A DNA stretch of 64,000 nucleotides from Moorella sp. Hama-1 (GTDB lineage Bacteria; Bacillota; DSM-521; Neomoorellales; Neomoorellaceae), in contig NZ_AP024620.1 of NCBI RefSeq assembly GCF_023734095.1, positions 1 to 64,000 on the forward strand, given 5' to 3'. A program made the translations under genes and the position numbers. Position 1 is the stretch's first letter. Every line of letters starts with the position of its first letter. The notes below the pieces were generated by a model, which saw only the letters and a list, made by a program, of their open reading frames with translations, ran no database searches and was not told where the DNA came from. Of the stretch, positions 46,404-54,324 are shown in pieces.

Positions 46404-46826
46404 TACCGCCAGCCCCGCAGCGGTTACTGTAAGTTGCAACCATTTTTGGTAGAAGTCTATTTTCGGAGGAGCCCCTCATGGGGGCTGACGCTCCCACCAC
46501 GAAGATATGAAAATATTGGTTGAGTAGAGGGCTGGCGGGTACAGGCGGAAGGCGACTTGGTTCGAGGCGCAGAGCAAACTCAGCGAAGCCGCACCGAGGC
46601 GGCGGTGAACGGGATGGGGATCGAAACGTAAATTGAGGAACGAAGAGTTCCGCTCCCCGCTGCGTTTATTCAAAGGGATACAGCCGAGCCACCCCCGCCG
46701 CCGAGGAAGGCTGAGCGCTAAGTTTGCTCGTCGAGAACCACTGGAGCCTGAAGACCTGTACCGCCAGCCCCGCAACGGTTACTGTAAGTTGCAACCATTC
46801 TTGGTAGAAGTCTATTTTCGGAGGAG
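46404..46826 (+). repeat. 355-bp repeat unit (B1) flanked by 68-bp direct repeats, between korA and korB
   Basis: The 68-bp sequence at 46404-46471 recurs at 46759-46826 with only two differences. Each copy ends in TATTTTCGGAGGAG, and the second provides the korB ribosome-binding site. Between them, GAGCAAACTCAGCGAAGCC (46571) is nearly the reverse complement of the stretch near 46709-46729, so the unit can fold into a long hairpin. Part of it (GGCTGAGCGCTAAGTTTGC...) reappears at 59267-59440. No ORF or transposase is encoded. Confidence 0.85.
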
Positions 46827-46834
46827 TTGATTTT

Positions 46835-47623
46835 ATGGCCCTGGCTGCCCAGCCCCAGATGCCCCGGGTCTGGCGGGCGGAGACCAAACCCCATAAGTTT
46901 TGCCCCGGTTGCGGCCACGGCATCATCCTCAAGGCCCTGGGCGAAGCCATCGACGCCCTGGGAATCCAGGACCGGACCATCTTTGGCTGCGATATCGGCT
47001 GCTCCCTCCTTTCCTGGGACTTCTTCAACCTGGATACTATCCAAACCCATCACGGCCGGACAACTCCTGTCCTGGTGGGGATGAAACGGGTGCGCCCGGA
47101 ACTGGTGGTAGTTTCCTACATGGGTGACGGCGGCGCCTATGCCATCGGCGCCCAGCACCTGGTCAGCAGTGCTGTACGTAACGACCTGGTAACCATTATC
47201 GTCGTTAATAATACCCAGTACGGCATGACCGGGGGGCAAATGGCGCCCACCACCCTACCGGGGCAGAAAACCGAGACTACCCCCTATGGCCGCAACGTCA
47301 AATTGACGGGGCGACCCATGCTGGGACCGGAACTGGTGGCGGCCATTGCCTCGCCGGGGGCTTATGTGGCCAGAGGCAGCATCGCCAATGTTATCCAGCT
47401 CAAGAATTTCATTCAGAAAGGCTTGCAGAACCAGATAGAGGGCCGGGGGCTTTCCTTCATCGAAGCCCTGTCCGCCTGCCCCACCAACTGGCGTACCAAT
47501 GCCGCCGAAACCTGGCACTTCGTCGAAAAGGAGATGGCCGCCTATTTTCCCACCGGGGAATTGCTGACCCCTGACGAAGTAAAGGGTGAACGGCCCCGGG
47601 AGGAATCACCTGGTGAACCTTAA
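46835..47623 (+). CDS. korB: 2-oxoacid:ferredoxin oxidoreductase, beta subunit
   Basis: The thiamine-pyrophosphate subunit, 262 residues. FCPGCGHGIILKALGEA and the ThDP motif GDGGAYAIG through NNTQYGMTGGQ are diagnostic. ATG 46835 follows GGAGGAG from the end of the repeat unit. It overlaps korC by 11 nt. The complex is cytoplasmic and transfers electrons to ferredoxin, as expected in an acetogen. Confidence 0.93.
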   Translation: MALAAQPQMPRVWRAETKPHKFCPGCGHGIILKALGEAIDALGIQDRTIFGCDIGCSLLSWDFFNLDTIQTHHGRTTPVLVGMKRVRPELVVVSYMGDGGAYAIGAQHLVSSAVRNDLVTIIVVNNTQYGMTGGQMAPTTLPGQKTETTPYGRNVKLTGRPMLGPELVAAIASPGAYVARGSIANVIQLKNFIQKGLQNQIEGRGLSFIEALSACPTNWRTNAAETWHFVEKEMAAYFPTGELLTPDEVKGERPREESPGEP

Positions 47624-48197
47624 CATTAAGATTGCCCTGGCCGGGGAAGGGGGCCAGGGGGTTCAGTCCATAGCTGAGATCCTTACGGAAGCAGCCTACC
47701 ATGAAGGCTACCAGGCCCTGTATATCCCCAATTTTGGGGTTGAGCAAAGGGGCGGTGTGTCGGTGGCCTTTGTCCAAGTGAGCAATGATCCTGTGAGTGC
47801 GCCCAAGTTTACCACCGGGGATATCGTCGTGGCTCTGAGTCACCGGGCCGTCGAGCGCGTCCAGCAATATACCGGCCCGGCGACGACCCTGGTTTACGAC
47901 GCCAGCCTGGAAGACGATGTGCGGCAGCTATATGGTGCGCAGCAAAAGCGCCTGGCCATCCCGGCCCTGGAGATAGCCCAGAAGGAGATGCATCCCCGGG
48001 TTTTTAATGTCATTATCCTGGGGGTACTGGTGGGACTAACGGGTTTTCTGGAACGTCCAGCCATCGAGCAGGCCCTGGAGCGCCAGTTCGGTCATAAATT
48101 TGCTCAGGATCCCATCCTGCGGGATCTCAACTACCGTGCCCTGGAGCGTGGTTACCACCTGGCGACTGAGCCTGCAGGCTTTACCTCCAGCCCATAG
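47613..48197 (+). CDS. korC: 2-oxoacid:ferredoxin oxidoreductase, gamma subunit
   Basis: A 194-residue gamma subunit with IKIALAGEGGQGVQSIAEIL and NFGVEQRGGVSVAFVQ, both standard for the family. The start is GTG 47613 after GGGAGG; a start at 47586 is in frame but unsupported. It overlaps the end of korB, so the two are translationally coupled. Confidence 0.92.
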   Translation: MNLNIKIALAGEGGQGVQSIAEILTEAAYHEGYQALYIPNFGVEQRGGVSVAFVQVSNDPVSAPKFTTGDIVVALSHRAVERVQQYTGPATTLVYDASLEDDVRQLYGAQQKRLAIPALEIAQKEMHPRVFNVIILGVLVGLTGFLERPAIEQALERQFGHKFAQDPILRDLNYRALERGYHLATEPAGFTSSP

Positions 48198-48237
48198 CCA
48201 GCACATATCACTAATAACCTTGTTGGTGGAAGACTAC

Positions 48238-48385
48238 TTTCGGAGGAGCCCCTCATGACGGCATACCGCCGCCAGCGAACGGGAGAAATGAGAGTTCGGT
48301 AAGCTTTAATCTGAAACTGGCGCAGCCAGTTTCGACAAGCCTCCCACCTCTCACCTCCCACCTCACACATCTTATTTCGGAGGAG
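48238..48385 (+). repeat. Dispersed SD-flanked repeat, copy A2 (between korC and korD)
   Basis: Starts with CTTTCGGAGGAG and ends with TTTCGGAGGAG. It holds the same hairpin arms as copy A1 (48313-48321 and 48325-48333) and the same CCTCCCACCTCTCACC tract; the stretch from about 48305 to 48356 is nearly identical to A1. The terminal GGAGGAG lies 8 nt before korD. Confidence 0.88.
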
Positions 48386-48393
48386 CGAAGGTA

Positions 48394-48705
48394 ATGAGGG
48401 TAGCCTTTAAGGCGATCGTTACCGAGAACGGCAAGGGGATCTTTCATCTTTTCCCGGCCCTGTGTAAAGGCTGCGGGCTGTGTATCGAGAAATGTCCGGT
48501 GGACACCATCGGTTGGGCAAAACAGCTGGGGGCCTTCGGTACGCCGGTGGTCGAGCCCGGTCACGGCAAGCCCTGCATTGCCTGTAAGAAGTGCCAGTTG
48601 GTCTGTCCCGACGCCGCCATCTGGATTGAGCGCCGCGTTACCGGGAAGCGGCCTGCCCCTAAAGAAGGCTCAATGTTGCACGCCGTCCAGGGTGGTGCAA
48701 CCTGA
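48394..48705 (+). CDS. korD: 2-oxoacid:ferredoxin oxidoreductase, delta (ferredoxin-like) subunit
   Basis: A 103-residue protein with two [4Fe-4S] motifs: CKGCGLCIEKCP and CIACKKCQLVCP. It passes electrons from the ThDP core to ferredoxin. ATG 48394 relies on the ribosome-binding site at the end of the upstream repeat. In most genomes the delta gene is contiguous with the others; here a repeat element sits in front of it. A GC-rich hairpin (48719-48735) follows. Confidence 0.92.
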   Translation: MRVAFKAIVTENGKGIFHLFPALCKGCGLCIEKCPVDTIGWAKQLGAFGTPVVEPGHGKPCIACKKCQLVCPDAAIWIERRVTGKRPAPKEGSMLHAVQGGAT

Positions 48706-48748
48706 GGTTCATCCAGTCCCCGGCCTTTGGCCGGGTTATAATAACCAG

Positions 48749-48771
48749 ACCGGTCTGACAATTAGACCGGT
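48749..48771. promoter_or_regulatory. Operator-like inverted repeat upstream of the glc-type operon
   Basis: ACCGGTC and GACCGGT arms flank a 9-nt AT-rich spacer. It lies 14 nt upstream of the -35 element at 48786. GntR/FadR-type regulators of glycolate and lactate genes bind comparable repeats; no regulator gene is present in the window. Confidence 0.5.
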
Positions 48772-48785
48772 TCGATGAAAAATCA

Positions 48786-48814
48786 TTGACAGGAGTACCG
48801 GGCGGTGGTATAGT
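48786..48814 (+). promoter_or_regulatory. Strong sigma-A promoter of the glc-type operon
   Basis: TTGACA (48786-48791) and TATAGT (48809-48814), spacer 17 bp. The first gene starts 450 nt downstream, leaving a long leader. Confidence 0.8.
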
Positions 48815-48819
48815 GAAGA

Positions 48820-49258
48820 TACATAAAGAACAATATTAAAACTTTTTATTAAGCATGGATATATTGTGACTGGTTTCTCATGTTTTTGGATAGCCAGGGG
48901 CCAGGGGTAACGAGCCACATAGGACAGCCTGCAGGGATACCCTGCAGGCCCTCCGCCCAGTTCGCAGCGGCGGTATAACGCTAATCGGGTGAGAGGTTGG
49001 GATTACCGAGCCGGCTGCATCAAGTGCCTTCCGGCGGTACCGTCGCAAATCCGGAGTTGCCGCCATAAAAAGGAGGGCGCCAGGCCACTATCATTCTCCG
49101 GGCCAACTGGTAAGGCCATAAGACAGGCGGTTTTCGACATCCGGTTTTAGCACCTCTGCCCTCCGTAGAGGTAACAGGGGGGCTGCAGGTCTTCTTACCT
49201 TACTCACCGCCGGTAGAGCGGTTTTCCTGATAGATATGTTTTAAATGGGGAAGGGGAG
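48820..49258 (+). other. Long structured 5' leader of the glc-type operon, unidentified
   Basis: No ORF is convincing. A perfect 10-bp hairpin (GCCTGCAGGG with CCCTGCAGGC, loop ATA) is at 48927-48949. GCCCTCCG occurs twice, at 48948-48955 and in the loop of a CCTCT/AGAGG hairpin at 49153-49171. Both copies are complementary to GGAGGGC at 49072-49078, giving two mutually exclusive pairings. This suggests a regulatory RNA; it matches no riboswitch class I can recall. Confidence 0.4.
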
Positions 49259-49266
49259 ACGGCTCA

Positions 49267-50655
49267 ATGATCGATCAAGCAACTCTGGGTGAACTGGTAA
49301 GTATTGTTGGCAAGGAAAATGTCCTCACTTCTAAAATTTCCCTGAATACCTACATGTACGACGCCTCCCTTGTTTACGGCCAGCCTGATGTTATTACCTA
49401 TGTTAAGAATCCACAAGAGATAGCAGCTATTTTGAAACTGGCCAGCGCCAAAAAGATCCCGGTGACCCCCCGGGGCGGGGGTACCTGCTTGAGCGGCGGT
49501 GCCGTACCCCAGCGGGGGGGGATTGTCCTGGTAATGACCAAAATGAATCGCATCCTGGAGATCGATCCGGAAAACCGGGTGGCAGTGGTCGAGCCAGGTG
49601 TCACCAATATGGAACTGCAGAAGGCTGTGGCTCCTTACGGTCTGGTCTATATGCCGGACCCGGCCAGTCAGAAGGTATCCACCATGGGCGGTAATTTGGG
49701 GGAAAACTCCGGCGGCATGCGGGGCATCAAGTACGGCCTGACCAAGGATCACATTATTGGTATGGAGCTGGTCTTATCCAGCGGGGAAATTGTGCAAATT
49801 GGGGGCAAATTGGAACCTATAGCCCAGGAACTCAACCTCAACGCCATTATTATCGGTTCGGAAGGCAACCTGGGTGTGGCTACTAAGATTATCTGCAAAC
49901 TAACCCCGGCACCGAAGGCCAACCGCACCATGCTGGCCTCCTACAACACCCTGGAGGATGCGGGGACCTCCGTTTCCGCCATCATCGCCCAGGGCATAAT
50001 CCCCTGTACCCTGGAGCTTATGGATAACAAGATTATTAATGCCGTCGAAGACTGGCTGCACATCGGCCTGCCCACCAAGGCGGGGGCTATTCTCCTCATC
50101 GAAGTTGACGGCTGGGACGCCGGCCTGGATCGCCAGGCCGAGCAGATCATGGCCATCTGCCGCGAAAATGGAGCAACAGATATCAAACTGGCCCAGAACG
50201 CCCGGGAACGGGATGACCTCTGGACGGCACGGCGGATGTCCATTGGGGCCATCGGTCGCCTGGCTCCCAACTACGATATGGAGGACGCCACCGTACCCCG
50301 CACCAAGCTGCCGTTAATTCTCAAGGAAGTCGGCCGCTTGAGCGAGGAGTATAATGTCCCCATTGGCATGCTGGCCCACGCCGGGGACGGCAACCTGCAC
50401 CCCCTGGTATTATTCGACGAGCGGGATAAGGAGGAAATGGCCAGGGTGGAAAAGGTCCGGGCTGCCCTCTTCCGTTGCGCCCTGGACCTGGGAGGCACCC
50501 TGTCGGGCGAACATGGTATCGGCCTGGCCAAGCTGAATTTTGTCCCCTGGGCCTTTAACCAGGAGGAGCTCCAGTTCCTGCGCCGGGAACGCCTGGCCTT
50601 CGATCCCAGTGATACCTTAAACGCCGGTAAAACTGTTCCGGAAACGGCAGCCTGA
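49267..50655 (+). CDS. glcD: FAD-linked glycolate/D-lactate oxidase subunit GlcD
   Basis: A 462-residue FAD-dependent 2-hydroxyacid dehydrogenase. FAD-binding signatures are VTPRGGGTCLSGGAVPQRGG and GEHGIGLAKL with HAGDGNLHP. In the cytoplasm it oxidises lactate or glycolate; in acetogens the electrons may be bifurcated or passed to the FeS protein encoded two genes on. ATG 49267 follows AAGGGGAGA. First gene of a three-gene operon behind the long leader. Confidence 0.92.
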   Translation: MIDQATLGELVSIVGKENVLTSKISLNTYMYDASLVYGQPDVITYVKNPQEIAAILKLASAKKIPVTPRGGGTCLSGGAVPQRGGIVLVMTKMNRILEIDPENRVAVVEPGVTNMELQKAVAPYGLVYMPDPASQKVSTMGGNLGENSGGMRGIKYGLTKDHIIGMELVLSSGEIVQIGGKLEPIAQELNLNAIIIGSEGNLGVATKIICKLTPAPKANRTMLASYNTLEDAGTSVSAIIAQGIIPCTLELMDNKIINAVEDWLHIGLPTKAGAILLIEVDGWDAGLDRQAEQIMAICRENGATDIKLAQNARERDDLWTARRMSIGAIGRLAPNYDMEDATVPRTKLPLILKEVGRLSEEYNVPIGMLAHAGDGNLHPLVLFDERDKEEMARVEKVRAALFRCALDLGGTLSGEHGIGLAKLNFVPWAFNQEELQFLRRERLAFDPSDTLNAGKTVPETAA

Positions 50656-50669
50656 GGAGGTTAGAGAAG

Positions 50670-52028
50670 ATGCGGCAGGAGATTATTGCAGCTCTGGAAA
50701 AGATCGTCGGCCAAGAGAACTGCCGGGTGGATGAGGCCGTACGGCGGCAACACGGCCTGGGGGAGAAGGCCCTGCCTGACGCCGTCCTATTTCCCGGTGA
50801 CAGCCAGCAGGTAGCAGCTATAATAAAGCTGGCCGCCGGGGAGGGCCTTCCGGTTACTCCCTGGGGTGCCGGCACCATGGCTCCCCGGGGCCTGCTGCCC
50901 CTCGAAGGGGGCCTGGCTATCAACCTTACCCGCATGAACAAGATCCTGGAGTATGACTATGAGAATATGACGGCCTACGTGGAAGCAGGCCTCAGCCTGA
51001 AAGATTTACGGGAGGCCCTGCGGGTCCACAACCTGTACTGGCCCGTAGAACCGGTAGAACCGGACACCTGCACCGTTGGCGGGTGCGTGGCCACCAGCGC
51101 CTCCGGTCCCAGTAAACTGGGTTACGGTGATACGAAGTTCCACATTCTGGGCCTGGAGGTTGTGCTGCCCACCGGGGAGATTATCCGCACCGGCGGCAAG
51201 ACGGTGAAGAATGTCCAGGATTATGATAATACCCGCTTTTTGGCGGGTTCCTGGGGGAGCCTGGGGATTATCACCAGGGTCATCTTGAAGTTGCGGCCCA
51301 TACCCGAGAAGGAGACAACCCTTTTCCTGCCCTGCAGGGATCTAGAAGGAGCCATTGCAGCGGCCCGGACCATCAGGAACGAGACCCTGGCCATCGCCCT
51401 GGAACTCCTGGATAGCTTGGCCGTGAAGGCCATGGACCAGGCCGGTTACCACTCCGACGGGCAAGGCCCGGCCCTCCTGGCATTCTTTAACGGTTTTACG
51501 GAACAGGTGGAGGCCCAGGTGGCTTACCTTAGAGAAAAATTTAAAGACGCCCGGATTTTGGAAGGAGAAGAGGCAGCGGCTGCCTGGGAGGCGCGGCGGC
51601 AACTCTGGCCGCAGTTTGCCGGCGCCACGGGGGCTATCCTGGCCAGCGTCACGGTACCCTTTACGGCCCTGGCCGAGTTTTTAGCGAAAGCCCGGGCGGA
51701 ACTGGACCAGAACCGTAAAGGGGCGGCCCTGGTAGCTCACTTTGGTAACAGCCATGTGCATATCCTCCTGGATCAGGCACCAAAAGACCTGGACGGCGTC
51801 CGGGAGCTGGTGGATCGCCTGGCCTCCCTGGCGGAAAACCTGGGCGGTTACCTGATTCTGGATAATACCGGGGATTTGAGCTATACCCGGCGCCGGGTAG
51901 CATCCAGGGGCCGGATCATCTTTGAGCTTTTGCAACGGGTCAAGGCGGCCTTTGATCCCAAGGGCATCATGACCCCCAACAGTAAAGTCCTGGCCTATGT
52001 TACTACGGATACCAGGGCAGTTTCTTAG
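50670..52028 (+). CDS. Second FAD-binding oxidase subunit (GlcE/GlcD-like)
   Basis: A 452-residue member of the same FAD-binding family. PVTPWGAGTMAPRGLLPLEGG is the FAD motif; the C-terminal oxidase-C domain ends with FDPKGIMTPNSKVL. Longer than the usual GlcE (about 350), so it is a full GlcD paralogue. It is 14 nt after glcD, with GAGGAGG upstream of its ATG. The pair likely forms a heteromeric enzyme. Confidence 0.9.
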   Translation: MRQEIIAALEKIVGQENCRVDEAVRRQHGLGEKALPDAVLFPGDSQQVAAIIKLAAGEGLPVTPWGAGTMAPRGLLPLEGGLAINLTRMNKILEYDYENMTAYVEAGLSLKDLREALRVHNLYWPVEPVEPDTCTVGGCVATSASGPSKLGYGDTKFHILGLEVVLPTGEIIRTGGKTVKNVQDYDNTRFLAGSWGSLGIITRVILKLRPIPEKETTLFLPCRDLEGAIAAARTIRNETLAIALELLDSLAVKAMDQAGYHSDGQGPALLAFFNGFTEQVEAQVAYLREKFKDARILEGEEAAAAWEARRQLWPQFAGATGAILASVTVPFTALAEFLAKARAELDQNRKGAALVAHFGNSHVHILLDQAPKDLDGVRELVDRLASLAENLGGYLILDNTGDLSYTRRRVASRGRIIFELLQRVKAAFDPKGIMTPNSKVLAYVTTDTRAVS

Positions 52029-52046
52029 GGTGAGGAGGAAAAGGCC

Positions 52047-53342
52047 ATGGTAAAAACCTTTCGCGAACGGGAAGAGGATATTGTTCGTTGCAATAGGTGC
52101 GGTTTCTGTGAAGAGGTATGCCCCACTTACAAGGCTACGGGAGAAGAATTTTCCCTGGCAAGGGGTCGCAACCGCTTGATGCGTCAATCTATGGAAGGCA
52201 AACTCGACCTCACCAGGGAGCCCGAGATTAACCAGCATATCTACTCCTGCCTCCTCTGCGGCGCCTGCGTGGCCGCCTGCCCCTCCTCGGTCATTACGGA
52301 TACCCTGGTGAAGGCCGCCCGGGCGGAGATTACCCGGGCCAACGGCCAGCCCTTCCCCATCCGCATGGCCCTGCGGGGGGTTCTGGCCAACCAGCGCCGC
52401 CTCACCCTGGGAGCTAAAGCCCTGCGTTTTTACCAGCGGAGCGGTGCCCGCTGGCTGGCCCGCCACACCGGTTTCCTCAACCTGATGGGTTCCCTGGGCA
52501 AGGCCGAAGGGTTACTGCCGGCCATCCCGGAAAAGACCCTGCGGGACCGGTTGCCCCAGCTCTTAAAGAAGCCCCTGAAACCCCGGCATAAGGTGGCCTA
52601 CTTTGCCGGCTGCATGATTAATAATTTCTTTAGCGCCGTTGGCGAAGCCACCTTGCGGGTCTACCAGGAGAATAATATCGAGGTGGTAGTACCAACTTCC
52701 AACTGCTGCGGCATTCCCCACGAGGCCTATGGCGACACGGAGATGCATATTAAGCTGGCCAAAGAAAACCTGGACGCCTTCAGCCGCTACGAAGTAGAAG
52801 CGGTGGTAACCGACTGTGCCAGCTGCGCCCACGGTCTCCACAGTTATGCCGAACTCCTCCAGGACGACCCCCACTACGGCCCCCTGGCGGCGGAACTGGC
52901 GGCCAAGGTTAAGGACGCCTCCCAGTACCTGGTGGAGGTAGGTTATAAGAAAGAGATGGGACCAGTTAATGCTACCGTTACCTACCATGATCCCTGCCAT
53001 GCCGTCCGGGGCTTGAAGGTCAAGGAACAGCCGCGGGAGATCTTGAAGAGCATCCCGGGGGTTAAATTCGTGGAAATGAATGAGGCCGACTGGTGCTGCG
53101 GTGGGGCCGGTTCTTACAACGTCACCCATTATGACCTTTCCCGTAAGATCCTGGCCCGTAAGATGGCCAACTTTGAGAAGACGGGGGCCGAGTACCTGGC
53201 CACCTCCTGCCCGGCCTGCCTCATGCAACTCGCCCATGGCCTGGATGTCCATCACCTGCCCGGCCGGGCTATCCATGTCATGCAGCTCCTGGACCAGGCT
53301 TACCAAAACCGGGTAGTACGGAATAAAGCCAAGGCCGGTTGA
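52047..53342 (+). CDS. glcF: Glycolate/lactate oxidase iron-sulfur subunit GlcF
   Basis: A 431-residue electron-transfer subunit. Two 4Fe-4S motifs (CNRCGFCEEVCP; CLLCGACVAACP) are followed by two cysteine-rich CCG domains (NCCGIPHEAYG; WCCGGAGSY). It accepts electrons from the flavin subunits. ATG 52047 follows GAGGAGGAAAAGG. A terminator lies 17 nt after the stop, closing the operon. Confidence 0.93.
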   Translation: MVKTFREREEDIVRCNRCGFCEEVCPTYKATGEEFSLARGRNRLMRQSMEGKLDLTREPEINQHIYSCLLCGACVAACPSSVITDTLVKAARAEITRANGQPFPIRMALRGVLANQRRLTLGAKALRFYQRSGARWLARHTGFLNLMGSLGKAEGLLPAIPEKTLRDRLPQLLKKPLKPRHKVAYFAGCMINNFFSAVGEATLRVYQENNIEVVVPTSNCCGIPHEAYGDTEMHIKLAKENLDAFSRYEVEAVVTDCASCAHGLHSYAELLQDDPHYGPLAAELAAKVKDASQYLVEVGYKKEMGPVNATVTYHDPCHAVRGLKVKEQPREILKSIPGVKFVEMNEADWCCGGAGSYNVTHYDLSRKILARKMANFEKTGAEYLATSCPACLMQLAHGLDVHHLPGRAIHVMQLLDQAYQNRVVRNKAKAG

Positions 53343-53359
53343 TAGGTCGGCCATTCCCG

Positions 53360-53393
53360 CCCTCGCTCCCCCTCCGGCGAGGGTTTTCTTTTA
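53360..53393 (+). terminator. Rho-independent terminator of the glc-type operon
   Basis: CCCTCGC (53360-53366) and GCGAGGG (53377-53383), followed by TTTTCTTTT. Confidence 0.88.
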
Positions 53394-53474
53394 CCATTCT
53401 TGGTGGGCGGTGGCCAGACTTTGCTTTCATATAGCCGCCGGTAACGGAATAGGATTATCCTGGGGGTGTAGGGG

Positions 53475-54251
53475 ATGATCCTGTTATGGCGCTGGTACCG
53501 GATAGGCAGGGTCCTGATCCCGGTGCTTTTGTTTTTCCTGGGGCTCCTGCTGGGGGCCTGGCTGGCCGATCACCAGCCCCTGGCGACCCTGGTGGGCCGT
53601 ACCAACAGGCTGCTACCCATCTATAGCGTGGGCACAACGGAAAAAAAGGTGGCGCTGTCCTTTGACGCTACCTGGGGGGCGGAGTATACTCCTAAACTGC
53701 TGGCCACCCTGAAACAGCATGGTGTCAAGACGACCTTCTTTCTAACCAATATCTGGCTCAAGAAATACCCTGACGTGGCCAAACAAATCGCTGCCGACGG
53801 CCACGAGATCGGCCTGCATTCGGCCTCCCATCCCCATTTTACCGCCCTGGGCGAGGCGGAAATGGAAAGGGAGTTGCAGGAGAACAGCCGGATGGTTACG
53901 GAGGTAACGGGTTATAAGGCGGAGCTCTTCCGGCCGCCCTTTGGCGACTATAATGATGCCGTCATCCGGACGGTGGAAAGGCTGGGCTACCGGGCCATCC
54001 AGTGGGACGTAGATTCCCTGGACTGGCAGGAGCAGATGACAGCCACGGATATCTATAACCGGGTCGTCAAGGGCATCAAGCCGGGCTCCATAGTCCTCTT
54101 CCATAATAACGGCCGCTATACGGCCGATGTCCTGGGGCCGCTCCTGGATAAGCTGAAGGCCGACGGCTACCAGGTGGTACCGGTGGGGCAGCTGATTATT
54201 AAAGGCGACTATTATGTGGACCATGCCGGCGTCCAGCGTACCGGGCGGTAG
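53475..54251 (+). CDS. Polysaccharide deacetylase (PdaB-like)
   Basis: A 258-residue NodB-type deacetylase. One N-terminal membrane segment (LIPVLLFFLGLLLGAWLA) anchors it. Catalytic motifs are ALSFDATWG (the second usual Asp is Ala, as in PdaB-type proteins), metal-binding HSASHPH and FRPPFGDYN. PdaB proteins act on spore cortex in Bacillus. ATG 53475 follows GGGGGTGTAGGGG. No partner gene is evident. Confidence 0.85.
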   Translation: MILLWRWYRIGRVLIPVLLFFLGLLLGAWLADHQPLATLVGRTNRLLPIYSVGTTEKKVALSFDATWGAEYTPKLLATLKQHGVKTTFFLTNIWLKKYPDVAKQIAADGHEIGLHSASHPHFTALGEAEMERELQENSRMVTEVTGYKAELFRPPFGDYNDAVIRTVERLGYRAIQWDVDSLDWQEQMTATDIYNRVVKGIKPGSIVLFHNNGRYTADVLGPLLDKLKADGYQVVPVGQLIIKGDYYVDHAGVQRTGR

Positions 54252-54289
54252 GCACTAAAGGCCCCACAAAGGATGGTGCCTCGTGTCTG

Positions 54290-54318
54290 CTGCAAACCTC
54301 CGGTAAGTATGCTACAAT
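54290..54318 (+). promoter_or_regulatory. Promoter of the PLP decarboxylase gene
   Basis: CTGCAA (54290-54295) and TACAAT (54313-54318), spacer 17 bp. The -10 box ends only 6 nt before the GTG start at 54325, so the transcript may be leaderless. Confidence 0.5.
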
Positions 54319-54324
54319 AGAAGG

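Noticed and set aside
46404-46826. CRISPR array or insertion sequence at the korA-korB gap
   Set aside because: Only two copies of the 68-bp repeat, no regular spacers, no transposase and no terminal inverted repeats at the edges.
48900-49260. Cobalamin riboswitch in the glc-type leader
   Set aside because: GCAAATCCGGAG and GCCACTATC recall the B12 box, but the conserved core order and AGCCAGGAGACC-type segment are missing.
52563-53354. 263-codon antisense frame opposite glcF
   Set aside because: glcF carries the cysteine motifs on the plus strand; the antisense product has no family features.
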